DNA from: CAWGMT01 sp963823675
Lineage (GTDB): Bacteria > Planctomycetota > Planctomycetia > Isosphaerales > Isosphaeraceae
Direction of reading: 5' to 3'
Assembly (NCBI GenBank): GCA_963823675.1
Contig: CAWGMT010000007.1
Location: 744,001 to 808,000 of the forward strand
DNA length: 64,000 bases
Shown here one piece after another: positions 8,841 to 17,911 of this stretch. The position numbers were made by a program, and so were the translations under genes. The notes under the pieces were generated by a model, which searched no databases, was not told the origin of the DNA, and saw nothing but the letters and a program-made list of their open reading frames with translations. Each line of letters begins with the position of its first letter. The stretch's first letter is position 1.

Positions 8841-10658
8841 ATGTCGTTCGCAAAGCTAAAGCCGGTAGTAACCCTCGGGATGCTGCTTTTCGTGAGTCTT
8901 GGTCCGGGCTCGATCGCGACGCTCTACCGGTCAAACGCGGACGAGACAGCAGGTGAACAATACCCGGTTCACTCGCGCCCGTTCGAGCAGGCGGTGATTT
9001 CAGGAATCGCACTGCGGTGCGGGGACGGCCAGAGCCAACCGAAAGAAACTCGGTCCCAGCGGCATGAGCCCAGTCCCGCGGCCGACAGCCAACTGCGCGC
9101 CCAGGCTCGGCCAGGCGCGGAGGTCGATTCCGATGGCGACGGCCTTTCCGACTTTCAAGAAATCCACAAGTATCGCACCGACCCCAGCAAGTTCAGCACG
9201 GCAGGCGACGGTGTTTCCGACGGTGACTCGCAGCGGCGACGCGAGTTCACTTATACGATCCGCTCGATTGTCGAGGTAATGCCGCCCGTTAATCCAGGCG
9301 CCCTCAACGACGACTACCAGGATGCCAGGATCCGTTCGCGAAGTGACCGTTTCGTCGAGCTCGAGGTCGTGCATTACCCCTTGAATATCAATGCCGAGGC
9401 GATTCGCGGCAACCCCGCCTGGAGGCGAGACGCCGCCGGCATGAAGGAATTCCTGGCCCCCGGCATCACGACCAACTGGGACGCCTCGATGCAACGCGAG
9501 CTTATCGCCGCGCTTGAGGCCGACGGCATCGACCCCGATCGGCTCGACGACAAGGAGCTGGTCACGCGCGCTACCGGCTGGCTGCTGGCGAAGTCGAAAT
9601 ACGTGAATATGTTCTGCACGCATTACATGTACTATCCGGGTGGTCGCGCGGCGATCTATCCGGGGCTCGAGGGCAAGTTTGAGTCAGATAAAGGCGATCG
9701 CGGCTGGACCGTAAAGGAGCAGCTCGATCGTGAGCTCTTCGGCAAATCGATGTTCGTCAACCGCACACATGGCACCTGCACCTCGTCGGCGGTCTTCCTG
9801 ACGACCGCCCTGCGCGCCCTGGGGATCCCGACCCGCATGGTCCTGGGCATCCCCCTCGTCGACGGCAATGACTCGACGCAGATGGCACTAGTCAAGAGCA
9901 GCATCCGTCATCATCGCGTTCGCCAGACGCTGCTCACGGGGCTTGCAAGCGCCCAGGGATATGCCTGCCACACGTTCAACGAGGTTTTCGTGGGCGGCCG
10001 CTGGGCTCGCCTCAACTACAGCAAGCTTGGCCAGAACAGCCTCGATCTCAGCACCATGGGGCTCTTGACTCACGTCAACACATTCAACGACTTGAGCGAG
10101 GTGCCTCTGGCGGCAACCTGGGGCAAGCGGTACGCCCTGGGCGAGCGTGACGCCATCTTCCGCTACGGCAATCCGTATCGGTGCGACGAGCTCTCGGATC
10201 ATTTCGGGAAATTCGCCAAGGTCGACAACCCCGAGGCCAGGGAGCATCGGACGATCACCATCAGCCGGGCCTACTGGGCCAGCGACCCTGACGCACCCGA
10301 CATGATCAAGAGTATGAGACGCTCCCTGGGCAAGAGCGAGGGCGGGCCGGCCCAGCTTTTCATCCACGGCGAGGAGTGGTTCGACGACCAGCCCTGGCAG
10401 CAGTTGAAGACCTTCCTGCAAGCGGCGGGCAAGGAGTTCGTGTTCAGGGCTGACGGCCAGCCGGACGTGATCGGGAGAGTCACGACCGGTTCGTGCACGA
10501 ATCCCGCCCAGAACGTGCGAGAGACTGAGGTCATCATTCCGCGCGAAGATTACGTCAAGATGAGGCCAGGGGTTGCGTACGCACTCGTGCCTCGGAACGA
10601 AGTGCCGGGCCACGAGTGGAAGATCAAAGGGCCGGTGACGATCATGCGGAGGCCGTAA
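8841..10658 (+). CDS. secreted transglutaminase-like protein with Ca-binding repeat
   Basis: 605 residues. It starts at ATG 8841 after AAAGGAG at 8823-8829; the N-terminus MSFAKLKPVVTLGMLLFVSLG is a signal peptide or anchor. Residues about 95-125 contain DSDGDGLSDFQEIHKYRTDP, a thrombospondin-type-3/EF-hand-like calcium loop. The transglutaminase-like core follows, with the putative nucleophile C313 in RTHGTCTSSAVFL and H377 in GYACHTFNEVFVGGRW. The third catalytic position, normally Asp in a WxxLD motif, reads Asn (ARLNYSKL), so activity is uncertain. Its substrate is probably a cell-surface polypeptide. A C-terminal region of about 200 residues (from RTITISRAYWASDPD) is not recognised. Confidence 0.8.
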   Translation: MSFAKLKPVVTLGMLLFVSLGPGSIATLYRSNADETAGEQYPVHSRPFEQAVISGIALRCGDGQSQPKETRSQRHEPSPAADSQLRAQARPGAEVDSDGDGLSDFQEIHKYRTDPSKFSTAGDGVSDGDSQRRREFTYTIRSIVEVMPPVNPGALNDDYQDARIRSRSDRFVELEVVHYPLNINAEAIRGNPAWRRDAAGMKEFLAPGITTNWDASMQRELIAALEADGIDPDRLDDKELVTRATGWLLAKSKYVNMFCTHYMYYPGGRAAIYPGLEGKFESDKGDRGWTVKEQLDRELFGKSMFVNRTHGTCTSSAVFLTTALRALGIPTRMVLGIPLVDGNDSTQMALVKSSIRHHRVRQTLLTGLASAQGYACHTFNEVFVGGRWARLNYSKLGQNSLDLSTMGLLTHVNTFNDLSEVPLAATWGKRYALGERDAIFRYGNPYRCDELSDHFGKFAKVDNPEAREHRTITISRAYWASDPDAPDMIKSMRRSLGKSEGGPAQLFIHGEEWFDDQPWQQLKTFLQAAGKEFVFRADGQPDVIGRVTTGSCTNPAQNVRETEVIIPREDYVKMRPGVAYALVPRNEVPGHEWKIKGPVTIMRRP

Positions 10659-10810
10659 AGGGAAGCTTTGTTGGACGGCCTGCGCCCACGCAACGACTGG
10701 TCCCGACGCTCGGTTGCCACCCAACCGGTCAACGCTCGATTACAACGGCCAGAATCGAGATGATTGGATTCGCGAACTTGATCCGAAGCTTCGGGGAGGG
10801 CTTGTTGACC

Positions 10811-11552
10811 ATGGTAAAGTCAGCAACGATCCGCAGTGCCTTGGCGATCCTGGTCGCGGGCGTCATGGGCGCGATCTGCTCTCTGGCAGCGTCAGTTTCG
10901 GCCCGATCAGGTCCGCCGGAGCCTTCTCAGACTGGGCGCGAGGCGAACCGAACATCAACCCCCGACCAGTGCAAGCAGCCTGGACCGAAAGGGTCGGCCG
11001 AAGCCAATGCCGGACAAAGTTCGCCGGACGACGAGCTCGACGCCCTGTTTCGCGAGTACTCCGACGTGGTTACATCGCGCATGAACGCCATTCGAGAGGC
11101 GAACAGAGCAAAGAAGGCGATTCCTCCGAAGAATAAGGACAACGATGCGCGGCTGATCGTCCGCCGGGTGCTGGAGATCGCAACCAATCAGCCCCGCACC
11201 GCCACGGCGGAAAAGGCGTTGATCTGGCTCGCGGGTACCTCTTCCGTCAACCTGCTGCCCGAGGCCGAGACGGCGTTGACGATCCTGGCACGCGACCATG
11301 CGGCGAGCGACCGCCTGAAAGACATCCTCTATCCCGAATCGACTCTTTTCTGGTGGTCGAGCGCGGCCGAGGCCCTCGCGCGCCGGGCCATGGTTGCGAG
11401 CCCATCCCCCGAGATCCGCGGGCGGGCCGCTTTTCAGTTGGCGCATCTCCTCGAGGTACGTTCTCGACAAGGACGGAGTGATCCGATACAAGCTCAACGT
11501 TGACCTCGATGACCTGGAGAAGGCCGTTTCGGTTCTGCTGAACGAAATGTAG
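10811..11552 (+). pseudogene. exported redoxin-family protein with internal deletion
   Basis: The N-terminus at ATG 10811 is a good signal peptide (MVKSATIRSALAILVAGVMG, then AICSLAASVSA). Residues 70-200 form a helical domain with TATAEKALIWLAGTSS and RRAMVASPSPEIRGRAAFQL, as in planctomycete exported TlpA/AhpC-like proteins. In those, a thioredoxin fold with its CxxC-type site follows. Here the frame shifts at about 11453 directly into RYVLDKDGVIRYKLN and then DLEKAVSVLLNEM, stopping at 11552. That is the last strand and helix of a redoxin domain. The middle of the domain, including the active site, is missing. Read straight on, the original frame ends at 11503 with no recognisable tail. 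ATG 10760 is a possible earlier start. Confidence 0.7.
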
Positions 11553-11619
11553 GCTCGTCTCAGGGAGCAATCTCTGGGGCGGCCCGGCCCGACTTTCCTG
11601 ATACTGACGCCTCCCTTGG

Positions 11620-13643
11620 TTATCGATTCCTGGAGCGCTCCAGGGCGTAGACCGGGACGGTACCAGCGTGCTTTGGCAGCGCCTTCAGTCCGAGGTAACG
11701 GCACGTGAATTCGGTGACACCTGACTCGGCGGCCAGAATGGCAAAGGCCTGGCTCGTGTAGACTCGGCCCGGACTGACGATTGGCTCGATTCGCGCCGCC
11801 AGGCTGATGTGCGAGCCCAGAAAGCGGTCTCGCTTCGTGACCGGATCCAGGCACCGGCACGCGGGGCCTGCATGCAAGCCGATCCGCATCGTCAGCCCGG
11901 CGGGCAAGTCGTACATAGCCCAGGGCGTCTCGCGCAGCCGGTCCCTGATGTCGAGCGCCAGCCGCCCCGCTGCGCGGACGTCCGGGAGCACAAGATACAC
12001 CGCATCGCCCCAGGTATTGCGCTTGAGCGGCTGGTCGCTCTGCGGCAGGCCGTCGATCTGCCTGGCGATGAGTCCCAGAAAGTGCTCGACGAACCTGGGC
12101 AGATCAGGCTCGGCGAGCGTGGAGTACCCTCTGGCATCCGCGAAGAAGATCGCAACCAGGTCGCTGCCGCGGATGATGCCCTTCGCCGGCTTGGAATGGA
12201 CGGGAAGCGCTGGTTTCTGACTCGCCAAGAGCGGCTGATGCGGCAGCAACAACTCTTCCAGGTCGATGACCGACACCTCGTGGCCCTGTCCACGCCAGAG
12301 CCGGATTGTGTCGGCCGTCCCGCTGGGCCCGTCTCCCGGCCTCTGGTCCCAGACCGCCAGGTGTACCACCGACGACTCGAGCTGTCCCGCCTGGGTGAGC
12401 GCCAGACCATGGAGGAAGCGGTTGGCGTACTCGTACGAGATCCCCTGGAGCGCCAGGCGGTGCGCCGAGACGGTGTGGGCCTTCGAGCTCGCCAGCACCT
12501 TGTCGAACCGCTCGCTCCAGCTCGAGCCCGGGAGGATTGCCACGCTATCCTGGCAAAAGTGTTCCTTCTGATAGGGCAGCACGATGACCGTCTCGCCGCC
12601 ACGCTCAGAAACGGCCTCCAGGAACAAGATATCCGAGCCGCACGCCGCCGAGGCATAGCCAAAAAGAACGTCGTGCTGGTCCAGGCATGCGCGAATGGCG
12701 GTTTTCACCTGCTCTTCGACCGCGGGCAGGGGTGGAAACCGCGGGCGGCTCCGGTCGGGCCGGTCGATCATATGACCGGTGAATACGGCAACCTTGGGCA
12801 TCGGGAAGAGATCGTGAAGCCCCGAGAGATCGAGCCGCAGCTCGGGATACAGGATCGTTGCGAGCTGACGCCGGGTCGAGCCCATGTCGCCGAAGCGGCG
12901 GTCCCGGCGGCCGATCCTGTTGGCCTCGTGGTACCAGCGGGCGGCCTCCCGAGCCTGGCCCAGGATCAGGGCGGCCTCGCCCAGGGTTGCCGCCAGCCAG
13001 TAGAGGTCGTCCCCGGCGCTCGGATCACCCCTCTCGACGGCTTTCCAGCGCTCCAGGCAATGATCGAGCATGCGCTCCGCCAGCGCACGGGCCTTGCGCG
13101 CGCGCCCAGGAGCAGGGAGAGCGTGCCGGCGTTGATCCCCGTGTAATAACTGCCGGTCTGCGCGTAGGCGCCGTTGTAATGACGGAAGGATCGCATCCAG
13201 TATTTGCGGGCGCGTGCCGGATCGGTTGCGCGGCACTCGAAGCCCAGGTCCTTGTAGGTTCTGGCCAGGATCCCGAAGGTTTCTTCGATCAAGCGCGGGT
13301 CGTCGTGGTGCTCGCGGGCGAGCGCTCCGAGCTCGCGGCAAGCGCGGCGCGTCTCGCCCATCCGGGCCAGGGCCAGGCCCCGGAGCTGCCGCAGGCGTGG
13401 ATCGCCCGGCTGCGCTCGCTGGGCTCGCAGCGCCCCGGTCACGGCGCCGCAAGCCAGGAGCGGCTCACCTTTGCCCAGGAGCCGGCGTCCCAGCTCGCGC
13501 TCAAGATCGAGAGCAAGAGCATTACGCCGGCGCAGCCCGATCAGACGTCCCAGGACATCGAGAAGCTGGCCGATATCGCCTTGCGAAGCTTCGAGAGCGA
13601 GACGGATCGATTCTTCCTCGGAACGAGCGGGATCGTTGGTCAC
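11620..13643 (-). CDS. TRAFs-binding-like, SLOG-like and class III cyclase protein
   Basis: Three parts are visible. Residues 1-290 form a helical TPR-like domain with ARKYWMRSFRHYNGAYAQTG and YYTGINAGTLSLLLG, the signature shared with the gene at 14974 and with DUF4071 (TRAFs-binding) proteins. Next is a Rossmann-like region (MPKVAVFTGHMID; YASAACGSDILFLEAVSERG; ETVIVLPYQKEHFCQDSV) that resembles SLOG nucleotide-binding domains. The C-terminus is a class III nucleotidyl cyclase: both metal Asp motifs are present (IFFADARGYSTL; NTWGDAVYLVL) and RIGLHAGP is seen, but the usual Asn in VNxAAR is Ser (ISLAARIE). The frame breaks once, in the GC run at 13096-13104. The start is GTG 13643 after GAGGAGAG; ATG 13676 is an alternative. 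It is the last gene of a four-gene minus-strand operon. Confidence 0.75.
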
Positions 13644-13772
13644 TCTGATCTCTCCTCGTGGGTCAACGGTCAACATGCTTCGGGTAAGCGAGGCTCGCGG
13701 GGCAAGGCCGTCACCGCCACGATCGGCGCCTTGCAGGCGAACGGAACGAACGACCGCTCGTCGATCATCCCA

Positions 13773-14906
13773 CTACGTCTTCAAGGCTTCCAGCCCCTTC
13801 ACTTGCTCCGGCTTCATGCACGGGCACCCGTCGCACGGCGTCTTCCCCTTGACGCCAAGCTTGCCCACCTCGGCCAGCGGCCCCGGGCCGGCCTTGAAGA
13901 CGACGCCTTTGCCCTTGCCGAGCCAGTGGACGATGTGGCACTGCAATGCGTTGACCTCGAGCCAGTCGCCCGGCTTGAGCACGCGGCGGCTCCAGGCGGC
14001 CGTGCCGCGCTCGTAATAGGGCTTCGACCAGATCTCCATCTCGCCTTCGAGGATGCCGTAGATCTCGACGATCGGAGCGCCGTGGACGTGGCAATCCTGG
14101 GGGTCCTTGTGCGTGAAAAAGCTCCAGGTGAAGCCCTGGCCCTGCATCTGGTAGCGAAGATACGGGTCGGCGACCCGCAGGTTGAAGGCGCGGCTGCCGG
14201 CGTCGAGGATCTCGTTGAGCTTCGCCCTGGTCAGGTGGCGCACGCCATGCAGGTTGTGGCTGAGCCACTCCTTCGCCAGGGCGTCCATGCTCGGGCGGTC
14301 AGGGACCTTGCTGAAAAGCTGACGGAGCGCCTCGGCTTGCAGCGTGTCGCGTTTCGCCTCCGGCCTTGGCGGATGTTGCTGGAAGTCGTCGTGCCGCGTT
14401 TTGAGCGCCATGAAGACCGGCCCGGCCGTGGGCGAGAGTGAAAGTGAGAGCTCGGAAGGAATCGCTGGCGGATCGGCCGTGGCCTGGTCGACCGTGAGCC
14501 AGATCCCATTCAGCCGCTCCTGCAATGGCTCGCGCTGGCCGGGAGCGATCCAGAGATCGATCGGGTAGATCGTGTAACGCGTTCGGAGCGGCTGGCCGTG
14601 CTCGTCCGTCTGGGTTGGAGATTCCATCTCGTGGTCCACCGCTTCAAATTCCTGGTTCAGGTCAAAATCGCTTTCCGGAACCTCAAGCTCGTCGCGGACG
14701 ATCGCGTCGACGAAGCTGTCGAGCGGAGTGCCCTGGATGAACTCGGCGAGCGGGTCCTTGACCGTCTTCTTGGCCGGCAGCGCCAGGTAGGGATTGCCCG
14801 CCGCGTCCTTCCACTGCTCGTGGGGATAGACCAGGAACCCGACGTGGCCGCCCTTGAGGTTCTGACGGATCAGGAGGTGGACGAGGTGAAGGTTGCGAGT
14901 GGGCAT
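13773..14906 (-). CDS. Nudix-like N-terminal domain fused to a cupin
   Basis: 377 residues. Residues 1-150 show a strand-rich pattern (HLVHLLIRQNLKGGHVGFLV; NPYLALPAKKTVKD; SFVDAIVRDELEVPESDF; TRYTIYPIDLWI) that follows the Nudix layout. The Nudix box is only partly kept (RDEL in place of RExxEE), so hydrolysis is doubtful. Residues about 245-345 are a cupin: CHVHGAPIVEIYGILEGEME supplies two His and a Glu of a metal site, and LQCHIVHW the second motif. The C-terminus has a small Cys cluster (CDGCPCMKPEQ). Cysteine-dioxygenase-like chemistry is conceivable but not supported further. It lies between the TRAFs-binding-like gene and the cyclase gene in one operon, so a sensor or modifying role in that system is likely. 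Confidence 0.6.
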   Translation of the reverse strand: MPTRNLHLVHLLIRQNLKGGHVGFLVYPHEQWKDAAGNPYLALPAKKTVKDPLAEFIQGTPLDSFVDAIVRDELEVPESDFDLNQEFEAVDHEMESPTQTDEHGQPLRTRYTIYPIDLWIAPGQREPLQERLNGIWLTVDQATADPPAIPSELSLSLSPTAGPVFMALKTRHDDFQQHPPRPEAKRDTLQAEALRQLFSKVPDRPSMDALAKEWLSHNLHGVRHLTRAKLNEILDAGSRAFNLRVADPYLRYQMQGQGFTWSFFTHKDPQDCHVHGAPIVEIYGILEGEMEIWSKPYYERGTAAWSRRVLKPGDWLEVNALQCHIVHWLGKGKGVVFKAGPGPLAEVGKLGVKGKTPCDGCPCMKPEQVKGLEALKT

Positions 14907-14973
14907 GGCGATTTCTCGTTAATCCGCGCGGGATCGGCATTGCGCTTCGGGGTGCCGGTGTGTGATCGCTTCT

Positions 14974-15819
14974 TCAAGGGCTCCAGTTGGGCATGCCGGG
15001 AAACCGTATGTCGAGCCGCGAAAACGGACCGGGAATGGGCACGCCGGCGTGGTGCCAGCCCATCAGGATCCGGACGGCCTGGCGGCCCATGCTCTCGACA
15101 TCCCGCGGAGCGTTCGGACAGTTCTTGACGGCGATATCGTAGTCGCCGGCGGCCTCGTTCCAGTCCTGGAGCAAGAGGTGGGCCTCGGCGGCGATCGCGG
15201 GGTGCCAGACGGTGCGGTCGTTGGGCAAAAACTCGGGCCAGCGATCGCGGCGCTCGAGCAGGCTCCGGGCCAGGTCCTGGGCGTCGGCGACCTCGCGGCC
15301 CGTGGCCGCGGCCGCCGCGGGGCTGACCAGCGTGCCCAGCAGGAACCGAAGCGTGGCCTGGTTGATCCCCGGATAGTGCCCCTGGCGGATGCCGTAGGCC
15401 TCGATGTACTTCTGGAGCGACTGGAGATAATAGGGCCGCGCTTCCCGGGGATTGGGCGGGCCTGCGCCAGCCAGCCAGGGCAGCCCGATATACCGGTCGC
15501 CATGGTCCTTGTAAAACCGGCCCCAGCGGCAGAGGAGCTCCTCGTCGAGCTTCGAGAAGCGGGTGTCGATCCCCTCGAGGGCCGCCTTGGCGTCGGCGTC
15601 GCGGCCGTTCTCCATCAAGGCCAGCACCAGCTCCTGGCCCACGGCCACGGCATGGTCGTAGCGCTCATACAACCCCTTGAGCAATACAACCGCCGCCTGC
15701 TTGCACTCGGCATCGCCGCAGCAGACCCAGTCATGGGCCCAGCCGAGGGGCCGGTGATAGCTCGGGAACGGCGCGTTCAGAATCGCTTCCGGCGACAGGG
15801 TGATCTTGGTTGCGCTCAT
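14974..15819 (-). CDS. TRAFs-binding-like (DUF4071) helical protein
   Basis: 281 residues, mainly helical. Visible features are RPYYLQSLQKYIEAYGIRQ followed by GHYPGINQATLRFLLGTLV, closely parallel to YYTGINAGTLSLLLG in the cyclase protein, and paired helices such as EAAGDYDIAVKNCPNAP resembling TPR units. I relate it to DUF4071/TRAFs-binding proteins, described as scaffold-type components of bacterial conflict systems. The start is ATG 15819, preceded by GAGAGATC; its upstream region overlaps the stop of the kinase-like gene, which suggests translational coupling. No catalytic residues are seen. A general TPR adaptor is the alternative reading. Confidence 0.7.
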   Translation of the reverse strand: MSATKITLSPEAILNAPFPSYHRPLGWAHDWVCCGDAECKQAAVVLLKGLYERYDHAVAVGQELVLALMENGRDADAKAALEGIDTRFSKLDEELLCRWGRFYKDHGDRYIGLPWLAGAGPPNPREARPYYLQSLQKYIEAYGIRQGHYPGINQATLRFLLGTLVSPAAAAATGREVADAQDLARSLLERRDRWPEFLPNDRTVWHPAIAAEAHLLLQDWNEAAGDYDIAVKNCPNAPRDVESMGRQAVRILMGWHHAGVPIPGPFSRLDIRFPGMPNWSP

Positions 15820-15827
15820 CGGATCTC

Positions 15828-17139
15828 TCAACGCTTGAGCCGGGGCCAGTTGAGCCGCGCTGCCGCCACCCCGGCTGAGAGCAGGGCGCCCATTCGCTCG
15901 CGGATCTGGAGGTTCTCAAACTTGCCGGTCCAGATCCCGTAACACGCCAGCAAGAAGTAATATTGTTCGAGCCAGTCGTTGGGCCGGCCGACGTTCTCGC
16001 CCAGGTGCCGCGCGGCCATGCGGCGGATCTCCAGCAGAATCGCCCGTAACCGCTCGGGCCGGCTTTCGGGTGCGCCGACTTCCGGCCAAACGCGGTCGCT
16101 GTGGGAATGCTCGGTCCGCGTGTCGAGGTCGATCTCAAAATCCTGCACGTTCTTGACGAAGTTGCTGGGCACGACCCCCGCGAACACCTCGACGTAGGCA
16201 CGGATCTTCAGCTCGGTCTCGAGCTTGACAAAGTCCCAGCCGATCAGGTTGCACGGCCCCATGTCTTCGTAGTCGAACACGGTCGGCCACAAAGCCCGCT
16301 CGCGCACGATCGCGACCAGCACGTTGCGCCCGTGGAGGTCGCCGTGCGAGCAGCCGCGGAGCAGGCGGGGGACCAGGTTGGCCACCGTCGGCACCGGCTC
16401 GCCGAGCTGGCGCAGCGTCTCGCTGTCGGCTTTGGGCGGCCGAGTGTTTCCATCGGGAAGCGTGCACGGGACCAAGTTGCCAACGTATTTGAGATAGTCG
16501 ATCGGGTCCAGGAACTGCTCGGGCCCGCTCTTGGCGAGCGTATTCACGTCGCGGCGGGCCGTCTGGCAGGATGGGTCTTTTTGCCAGTGCTCCATGTGAT
16601 CGGGCAGCTTGGGCAGGTCGAATGAGTAATGCTCCCGCGCCGGGTCGTCGATGAACGACTGCCCGTAGAGCAGGTGGCCGATGCGTTCGTAGAGCTCGAC
16701 CACGACAAAACCGATCGAGGCGACGGTCGGCACGCCGAACCGCACGGCGTCGAGCGCTGCGGCCTCGAGGGAGGTCGTGGTCTCGACGCCGAGAAACTGC
16801 TGGGCGTCGCCATAGACCAGGCTGATGAGCGGCCCCGCATCGTGCTGGCGGATTCCTTCGAGGTCGAGGAAGACGAGGTCGTGCCGCAACCCCGACGGCC
16901 GGCAGCAGGTCCAGCCATGGATCTCGCGCTCCAGGACCTCGGGCTGGGCAATCTTGACGACATAGGGCCCGGTCCTGTCCGGCGTGCCATCCCTGGACCT
17001 GGTTCTCGTCGCCCTGATCGACGACTTCGACCATGAGGATGGACTGTCCCTGCTTGCGCCGGTATCCGAACACCTGGTCTTGCACGACGACCGTCTTGCC
17101 GTCAAAGGTGACGGCCAGGATCTCGCTGAGGTGGTCCAT
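15828..17139 (-). CDS. APH-like kinase, probable conflict-system component
   Basis: It starts at ATG 17139 with an excellent Shine-Dalgarno sequence (GGAGGAAACC before ATG) and begins MDHLSEILAVTFDGKTVVVQ. The frame shifts once, at about 16995, from ILMVEVVDQGDENQVQ into DGTPDRTGPYVVKIAQPEVL. The APH/choline-kinase fold is clear: the ATP-binding Lys in YVVKI with Glu in LEREI, the catalytic loop HGDLHGRNVLV and the metal Asp in VFDYEDMGP. Both Asp residues and the loop are intact, so phosphotransfer is plausible. I recall APH-like 'ternary complex associated' domains linked to TRAFs-binding and STAND proteins; an HMM search is needed. The stop at 15828 is 8 bases from the next start. Upstream, 17140-17274 holds a weak extra frame (MPPIWTIRARRHLRQALAEK) that may be a small leader gene. 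Confidence 0.7.
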
Positions 17140-17340
17140 GGTTTCCTCCAGAACTTGGCGACAACCTTGGGGGTGAGGCCCAGGCGTTTCCGCCCCATGA
17201 CTTTCCTGGCACAGCTTCTCGGCCAGGGCCTGGCGCAGGTGCCTGCGGGCACGGATCGTCCAGATCGGGGGCATGGTCGGGTCTCCAGGGTGGATTCGTG
17301 CGTGCGACGCTGGTGCGGTGCCAAGTTGGGGTTGACCTGT

Positions 17341-17453
17341 CTGAAGCCGCGGAGCGGCGACATTGTGTAGCCTGGGGCGTCAGCCCCAGGAACCGAAGCC
17401 GGACCAAAAATCAGCAACAATCTCGTCCCGCAAGCCCCGAAGGGGGCGACATT
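17341..17453 (+). repeat. interspersed planctomycete repeat, copy 1
   Basis: The unit runs from CTGAAGCCGCGGAGCGGCGA through the palindrome CCTGGGGCGTCAGCCCCAGG to CCGAAGGGGGCGACATT. It lies in the gene-free stretch 17275-17911 upstream of the kinase operon and downstream of the TIR-STAND gene. A second direct copy and an inverted relative follow. Confidence 0.8.
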
Positions 17454-17485
17454 TTCCCGCTGTCCAGTCTCGATCCAGGCCCTAT

Positions 17486-17600
17486 CTGAAGCCGCGGAGC
17501 GGCGACATTGTGTAGTCTGGGGGCGTCAGCCCCAGGAACGAACGCGGGACCAAGAATCACCGACAATTTCGTCCCCCGAGCCCCCGAAGGGGGCGACATT
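17486..17600 (+). repeat. interspersed planctomycete repeat, copy 2
   Basis: Direct copy of the unit at 17341 with a few substitutions and small indels (for example CTGGGGGCGTCAGCCCCAGG). Both copies start with CTGAAGCCGCGGAGCGGCGA and end with GAAGGGGGCGACATT. Confidence 0.8.
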
Positions 17601-17629
17601 CTCCTGGGATTAATCTCCAGGCCAGACTG

Positions 17630-17732
17630 TGTCGCCCCTATCCAGGGGCTCGAAAAACGGCCTGCCCGTGGATCTGTACCTGGGGTTTACACCCCAGGCT
17701 ACATGTTGTCGCCCCGCTTCGGGGGCTCCGGG
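17630..17732 (-). repeat. interspersed planctomycete repeat, inverted diverged copy
   Basis: Read on the minus strand, it starts with AGCCCCCGAAGCGGGGCGAC, has the palindrome CCTGGGGTGTAAACCCCAGG, and ends in CCTGGATAGGGGCGACAC. It is the same layout as the two direct copies but clearly diverged. The remaining 17733-17911 shows no gene. Confidence 0.65.
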
Positions 17733-17911
17733 AACCAGGGTCGCCGGCCTTACCAATTCCAGCCGGGCGAACCGCAAAGCGATACACGACCAAATCAACT
17801 TCCGCTCAACCTCGCCCTCCCCATGCGGCGCAGTGCCGAAAAAGAACCGGTCCGGATCGAGCCTGGTCCCAGGCCGCTCACATCCCAGACCGCTTCGTTT
17901 CAAACCTTTCA

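Noticed and set aside
11809..14441. Long plus-strand frames of 445 and 527 codons antisense to the cyclase and cupin genes
   Set aside because: High GC makes antisense frames open. They lack ribosome sites and family motifs, while the minus strand encodes recognisable domains.
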